From NCBI GenBank assembly GCA_964344165.1, contig CAYFMH010000069.1, positions 1 through 8,980 on the forward strand: a stretch of DNA of 8,980 nt. Direction: 5' to 3'. Below the pieces are notes generated by a model. That model was not told the DNA's origin and did not search any database. It saw nothing but the letters and a program-made list of their open reading frames with translations. The first letter of the stretch is position 1. Every line of letters starts with the position of its first letter. A program made the translations under genes and the position numbers. Shown here in pieces: positions 6,047 to 8,980 of this stretch. The DNA comes from CAYFMH01 sp964344165. GTDB lineage: Bacteria > Patescibacteriota > Gracilibacteria > UBA4473.

Positions 6047-7156
6047 GTGGAAAACAAAATTAAAAATACAAAAGGGTTTACGTTACTGGAGATTATTATT
6101 GCGATCTCGATTTTTGCGCTTTTGGCGATTATGGCGGTGACTGTTTTTGCGAATATTTCAAAAATGAGTCGAAAAGTGCAGATTCAGGAATATGTTTTTA
6201 CTGAGGCTGAGGCGGCGATGGAGAAGATTTTGCGCGAGGTTCAGAGGTCTACGATTGATTACGAGGAGTATTATAGTCAGATTGTTTTGAGTGAGTATTA
6301 TTATGGGCAAAATTATGGTGCTTATGGGTCGACGTTTTATGATCTGGGTGGCGGGGGGCCTCTTTCGGAATTGACTGCGTTGGTTACTGCTGGAGGGGAT
6401 GGGATAGATGGAACAGATTGTAGTGGCACCATGCCTTATGATGAGTATTTTTTTACCGAAGATTGCGAGGGATTGGACTCGTCAACTTATGATACAAATA
6501 TGGGGCTGCATCCTACCGCCGGGGACGAGCTTTCTGAGAATGCGCTTTGTGAAACTGTTGATTGCGATGGTGTTGAGAATGCGCTTCAGACTGAGCTTTA
6601 TTTGATTGATAGTAGTGCGAGTCGGAAGGTGATTTTTGCGCTTGAAAGTTTTACTAATGATATTGGGGATGATGAGCAGGTTATTTCTATGTTGGCATTG
6701 ACTGGTGATGATGTGGATGGCGATGGGATTACGGATTATTGGGAGTGTAGCGAGGAGTATACGTGTGAAAATGACAGTGTTAATCATTGGTACTACTATA
6801 GTGATCCGGATGTTTTGACTTCTCAGTCTTATAATATTCCGGAGGGGAGTATGGACTTAACGAGTGGGGGTATTGATGATGATGATTTTGAGCCGATTAC
6901 ACCTAGTGGGATGAATGTTGTTGAGCTTTATTTTTATATTGCGCCTTTTGAAGATCCTTATCGTGCTTTTTCGGAAACCGATCAGTCGGTACAGCAGCAT
7001 CCGCATGTGATTGTTTATATGACTGTTGAGCCTTCGTCTGAGTTGACGCAAGGATTGTTGGGCGAGGATTGGACACTTACGTTGCAGGGAAGTGCGAGTG
7101 CGGCTGTTTTTAGCGATGTGCCGAGTGAGTATCAGGGGTGGTGGAGATGGGAATGA
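6047..7156 (+). CDS. PilW-like prepilin (minor pilin)
   Basis: This 369-residue protein starts with GTG; the in-frame TGA at 6023 limits any earlier start. It has a textbook prepilin motif: a 10-residue basic leader ending in Gly, then FTLLEIIIAISIFALLAIMA, with cleavage after G10 and Glu5 at E15. The following helix (AEAAMEKILREVQRS, 54-68) is typical of PilW/PulJ proteins. The large extracellular part is acidic and Tyr-rich. It carries DDVDGDGITDYWEC (221-234), a thrombospondin type 3-like calcium-binding loop, and several Cys-x(3-9)-Cys pairs likely to form disulfides. With the divergent pilV- and pilX-like genes it completes a V-W-X minor pilin set. A long hairpin starts at its stop codon. 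Confidence 0.85.
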   Translation: MENKIKNTKGFTLLEIIIAISIFALLAIMAVTVFANISKMSRKVQIQEYVFTEAEAAMEKILREVQRSTIDYEEYYSQIVLSEYYYGQNYGAYGSTFYDLGGGGPLSELTALVTAGGDGIDGTDCSGTMPYDEYFFTEDCEGLDSSTYDTNMGLHPTAGDELSENALCETVDCDGVENALQTELYLIDSSASRKVIFALESFTNDIGDDEQVISMLALTGDDVDGDGITDYWECSEEYTCENDSVNHWYYYSDPDVLTSQSYNIPEGSMDLTSGGIDDDDFEPITPSGMNVVELYFYIAPFEDPYRAFSETDQSVQQHPHVIVYMTVEPSSELTQGLLGEDWTLTLQGSASAAVFSDVPSEYQGWWRWE

Positions 7157-7243
7157 TTTTTTCTGAATGTTTTTCGCTCCCGGGAAAGTCTCGCATTATC
7201 TGGCGAGACGTTTCCAAGATCGCTCTAAACATTAGAAAAAATC
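7155..7243 (+). ncRNA. 89-base long imperfect hairpin at the pilW stop, possible structured RNA
   Basis: GATTTTTTCT-g-AATGTTT (7155-7172) pairs with AAACATTAGAAAAAATC (7227-7243): 17 pairs and one bulged G. Inside, GGAAA-GTCTCGC (7183-7194) pairs with GCGAGAC-g-TTTCC (7203-7215) around an 8-base loop. An internal loop of about 10 bases on each side separates the two stems. It could be the 3' end structure of the pilW mRNA or a small RNA ending at the terminator just downstream. No known RNA family is recognised. Confidence 0.45.
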
Positions 7244-7245
7244 TT

Positions 7246-7282
7246 AAGAGTGTCTTTTCGTAGACATCTTGGGCGTTTTTTT
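7246..7282 (+). terminator. Intrinsic terminator downstream of the pilW-like gene
   Basis: AAGA-g-TGTCT (7246-7255), loop TTTCGT, then AGACATCTT (7262-7270) form a 9-bp stem with one bulge. GGGCG and seven T (7276-7282) follow. It would end transcription of the pilW-like gene and the preceding hairpin. Confidence 0.65.
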
Positions 7283-7399
7283 CGAGCTAGCATGTACGTT
7301 CTCAAGAAACTAGGAGCACTGCTGATGCTCTCTCAACAATAACAAAAATCCTTATGAGGGGTGTTAGTGTTGTTTAACATGAGTTTCTGTTGTGGACTA
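7283..7399. other. Unassigned spacer between terminator and gene B leader
   Basis: No ORF with credible features, no RNA family and no repeat is visible. A 5-bp GAGCA/TGCTC inverted repeat (7314-7330) is too weak to interpret. The similarity with the left copy stops at 7400. Confidence 0.5.
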
Positions 7400-7417
7400 C
7401 ATTTTTTTGGTTATAAT
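7390..7417 (+). promoter_or_regulatory. Promoter of gene B
   Basis: A perfect TATAAT lies at 7412-7417 in the same context as in front of gene A. The -35 is weaker: TTGTGG (7390-7395) with a 16-base spacer. The difference in -35 may make B less strongly expressed than A, or dependent on an activator. Confidence 0.6.
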
Positions 7418-7488
7418 TAAGCACCTCAAAGAAACGACCACAAACGGATGGAACGAAAACATGCTCGAGGGGAGTAGGTTTAACTATA
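7400..7488 (+). repeat. Conserved leader/promoter repeat, copy B
   Basis: 7400-7446 (47 bp) and 7455-7488 (34 bp) are identical to the leader of gene A in inverted orientation. Eight bases differ between the blocks. The segment spans the -10 box to about 10 bases before the start codon. Confidence 0.85.
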
Positions 7489-7529
7489 AATGTGACCAAT
7501 GCCACCACACAGACCACAAGAACAATTAG
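7461..7529 (+). CDS. Possible 22-codon upstream ORF overlapping the start of gene B
   Basis: The conserved leader ATG (7461) opens a frame reading MLEGSRFNYKCDQCHHTDHK plus two Asn, ending in TAG at 7529, out of frame with and overlapping the start of B by 31 bases. In gene A the same ATG is in frame with the main gene. The CxxCHxxxH pattern is probably accidental. No ribosome-binding site precedes it. Doubtful as a gene. Confidence 0.15.
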   Translation: MLEGSRFNYKCDQCHHTDHKNN

Positions 7530-8980
7530 AGCAAAAAAGAAGAAGAGGCCTCCTAGATAAGATAGGAAGCACTGCTGGTAGAGCATGGGAAGCTGTAAGC
7601 AGCAGAGTCAAACCTTCAGCAGAAGTAGAAACAGCAAGAATGAGACAAGGAAGAGTTCCAACTCTAGCCGCTTTGACTATGGCTGGTGTTTTGGTTACAG
7701 CTGCTGGTGCCCCGGGGAAGAGTCATGCAGCAGCAGGAACAGTAGATACCGGTAGCGAAACAAGCGCAGGACTTACGTTTGTATCAGGAGAGGTACCCGT
7801 AACAGCTCACCTATGTACTGATTCAGATGGAATCGATCATTACTATTTCGTGTCATGGGACGCATACGGAAGTGGATCAAGTACTTTGTATAGCTCGGAA
7901 ACAGCAGTAGCAAGCCCTTCTGTAGTACCGGAATTCGCTGGATACGATATCACAGCTATCGGTTCTTTGAGCTCAGACTGTACAACAATGAGAGTGCAAA
8001 ACATGACAGAATCAGAGGACCAAGAGTGGACAAACTCAAGCGGGACATGGAGCCATACATCAACACCTTCTGAAACAGATACTGCTTTAGATGAACTATA
8101 TGGCAACGAATACTGGTCAGAACAAACAGATGCATATTATTACTATCAAGACATCTATAGTGACAGACACGGCGGAGTCATGCCTGGAGGAGCAACAACA
8201 AGTTCAGACCAACATCCATCAGGATTTGGAGATACAGTTGTATACGTAAACGGAGCAGGAAATACAATTCTAGTAGACGCAGATTCGGGTAGTTCATCAA
8301 CTATAGATTCATCCGGAAATGTAGATGAACCAAAAATTATGCCACATGAAGGCGTAGTACTTTTTGGGAAATATGACGGGGTATCGTCGTGGGGAGGGTT
8401 TGATATATACCAATGGAATATAGACATAGACACAGATGAAGACGGCTACGACTCCACAGAAGATTGTGACGACGGAGACGCATCAATTTATCCAGGCGCT
8501 TCCGAAACAGCTGGAGATGGGGTTGATTCAAATTGTGATGACGAGGATGACCCATTAACAACTGATGACGCCGATGAGGACGGATATACAACAGAAGATG
8601 GAGATTGCGACGACAGCGACCCGGATGTCAACCCAGGTGAAATCGAGACTTGCGATGGCACAGACAATAATTGTAGTGGCGATGAAACAGATGCAACAGA
8701 CGCCGGAACTTGGTTTGCAGACACAGACGGAGATAGTTACGGAGATTCTGGGAATAGTACAGTAGCATGCACACAACCATCTGGATTTGTAGCGGACAAT
8801 GACGACTGCAACGACGACGACTCTAGCGTCAATCCAGGAGAAGTAGAAGTTCCTTACGATGGAGTAGATAATGATTGTGATGACACAACTCCAGACAACG
8901 ACCTTGATGGTGATGGACTTGACCGCGACGCAGACTGCGATGATGAAAATCCATACGTAACAACTGAAGAAGATTATGAA
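7499..8980 (+). CDS. Secreted protein B with C-terminal MopE-like metal-binding repeats (3' partial), paralogue of A
   Basis: There are 494 codons from ATG 7499 with no stop before the right edge. Residues 1-77 are closely similar to protein A, including KPSAEVETARMRQGRVP (38-54), a hydrophobic segment (54-71) and a cleavage region PGKSHAAA. Residues 80-307 differ from A: Ser/Thr/Tyr-rich, with only two Cys (106, 161) and YYYYQDIYSDRHGG near 213-226; no family is recognised. From residue 308 there are four or five MopE-like repeats: DTDEDGYDSTEDCDDGDASI, YPGASE, DGVDSNCDD, then GEIETCDGTDNNCSGD and GEVEVPYDGVDNDCDD. The last 18 residues are identical to those at the edge of A. The product is probably an exported, metal-stabilised surface protein. 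The start is fixed by conservation with A; an earlier in-frame ATG at 7490 is followed at once by TGA. Confidence 0.85.
   Translation, partial: MPPHRPQEQLEQKRRRGLLDKIGSTAGRAWEAVSSRVKPSAEVETARMRQGRVPTLAALTMAGVLVTAAGAPGKSHAAAGTVDTGSETSAGLTFVSGEVPVTAHLCTDSDGIDHYYFVSWDAYGSGSSTLYSSETAVASPSVVPEFAGYDITAIGSLSSDCTTMRVQNMTESEDQEWTNSSGTWSHTSTPSETDTALDELYGNEYWSEQTDAYYYYQDIYSDRHGGVMPGGATTSSDQHPSGFGDTVVYVNGAGNTILVDADSGSSSTIDSSGNVDEPKIMPHEGVVLFGKYDGVSSWGGFDIYQWNIDIDTDEDGYDSTEDCDDGDASIYPGASETAGDGVDSNCDDEDDPLTTDDADEDGYTTEDGDCDDSDPDVNPGEIETCDGTDNNCSGDETDATDAGTWFADTDGDSYGDSGNSTVACTQPSGFVADNDDCNDDDSSVNPGEVEVPYDGVDNDCDDTTPDNDLDGDGLDRDADCDDENPYVTTEEDYE
8926..8980. repeat. 55-bp perfect inverted terminal repeat, right arm
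   Basis: This is the exact reverse complement of bases 1-55, in the same codon phase of gene B as the left arm is of gene A. Identity stops sharply at 8925/56. Confidence 0.97.

Noticed and set aside
7283..7399. tRNA or other known RNA gene in the spacer before gene B
   Set aside because: No cloverleaf, T-loop GTTCRA motif or other recognisable RNA signature is present.
1..8980. Transposon with 55-bp terminal inverted repeats
   Set aside because: No transposase or recombinase lies inside, and the repeats are coding sequence in frame within two paralogues, so duplication or assembly collapse explains them better.

Overview
The window looks like a complete short metagenomic contig from a bacterium, most plausibly a member of the Candidate Phyla Radiation (Patescibacteria). 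That placement is inference. It rests on the PilV-like pilin, whose 'LAREGIEAVRNIRDTNW' stretch is of a kind common in CPR genomes. Poor Shine-Dalgarno sites, GTG starts, low-complexity GTA-rich spacers and a mini-RHS protein fit the same picture. The genes read normally with the standard bacterial code, with TGA as stop.

Layout. The two ends carry outward-facing paralogous genes, A (minus strand, runs off the left edge) and B (plus strand, runs off the right edge). Both encode secreted proteins with a near-identical ~77-residue N-terminal export region, an unrelated-looking middle, and a C-terminal array of Asp-rich MopE-like metal-binding repeats. Promoter -10 region and 5' leader are almost identical in the two genes (identical blocks of 47 and 34 bp). 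The outermost 55 bp of the window are a perfect inverted repeat lying in the same reading frame of both genes.

Between A and B lie two modules. The first (1761-3992, plus strand, AT-rich) is a mini-RHS protein followed by two multi-pass membrane proteins. The RHS protein has a signal peptide, one RHS core ending in DPSG, and a ~180-residue C-terminal domain. This order resembles a polymorphic toxin with downstream immunity genes. The second module (4013-7156) is a minor pilin set: PilV-like and PilX-like on the minus strand, and PilW-like on the plus strand. Between the divergent pilin units sit a GTA/TAC low-complexity spacer and a 33-codon antitoxin-like ORF.

Non-coding stretches. 1474-1760 holds the promoter and leader of A and an unremarkable upstream region of the RHS gene. 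5084-5179 holds two GC-rich hairpins between the pilX-like and pilV-like genes. 5789-5923 holds a possible leaderless promoter and the low-complexity spacer. 7157-7498 holds a long hairpin beginning at the pilW stop, a good intrinsic terminator, about 115 bp with nothing recognisable, and the leader of B.

Functionally, everything recognisable is cell-surface or secreted: metal-binding repeat proteins, an RHS exoprotein and pilus tip/assembly components. The mirrored A/B pair bracketing the segment suggests recombination, either inversion or exchange of C-terminal parts, but the contig itself cannot show this. The exact 55-bp terminal match is also what a de Bruijn assembler leaves at a collapsed repeat.
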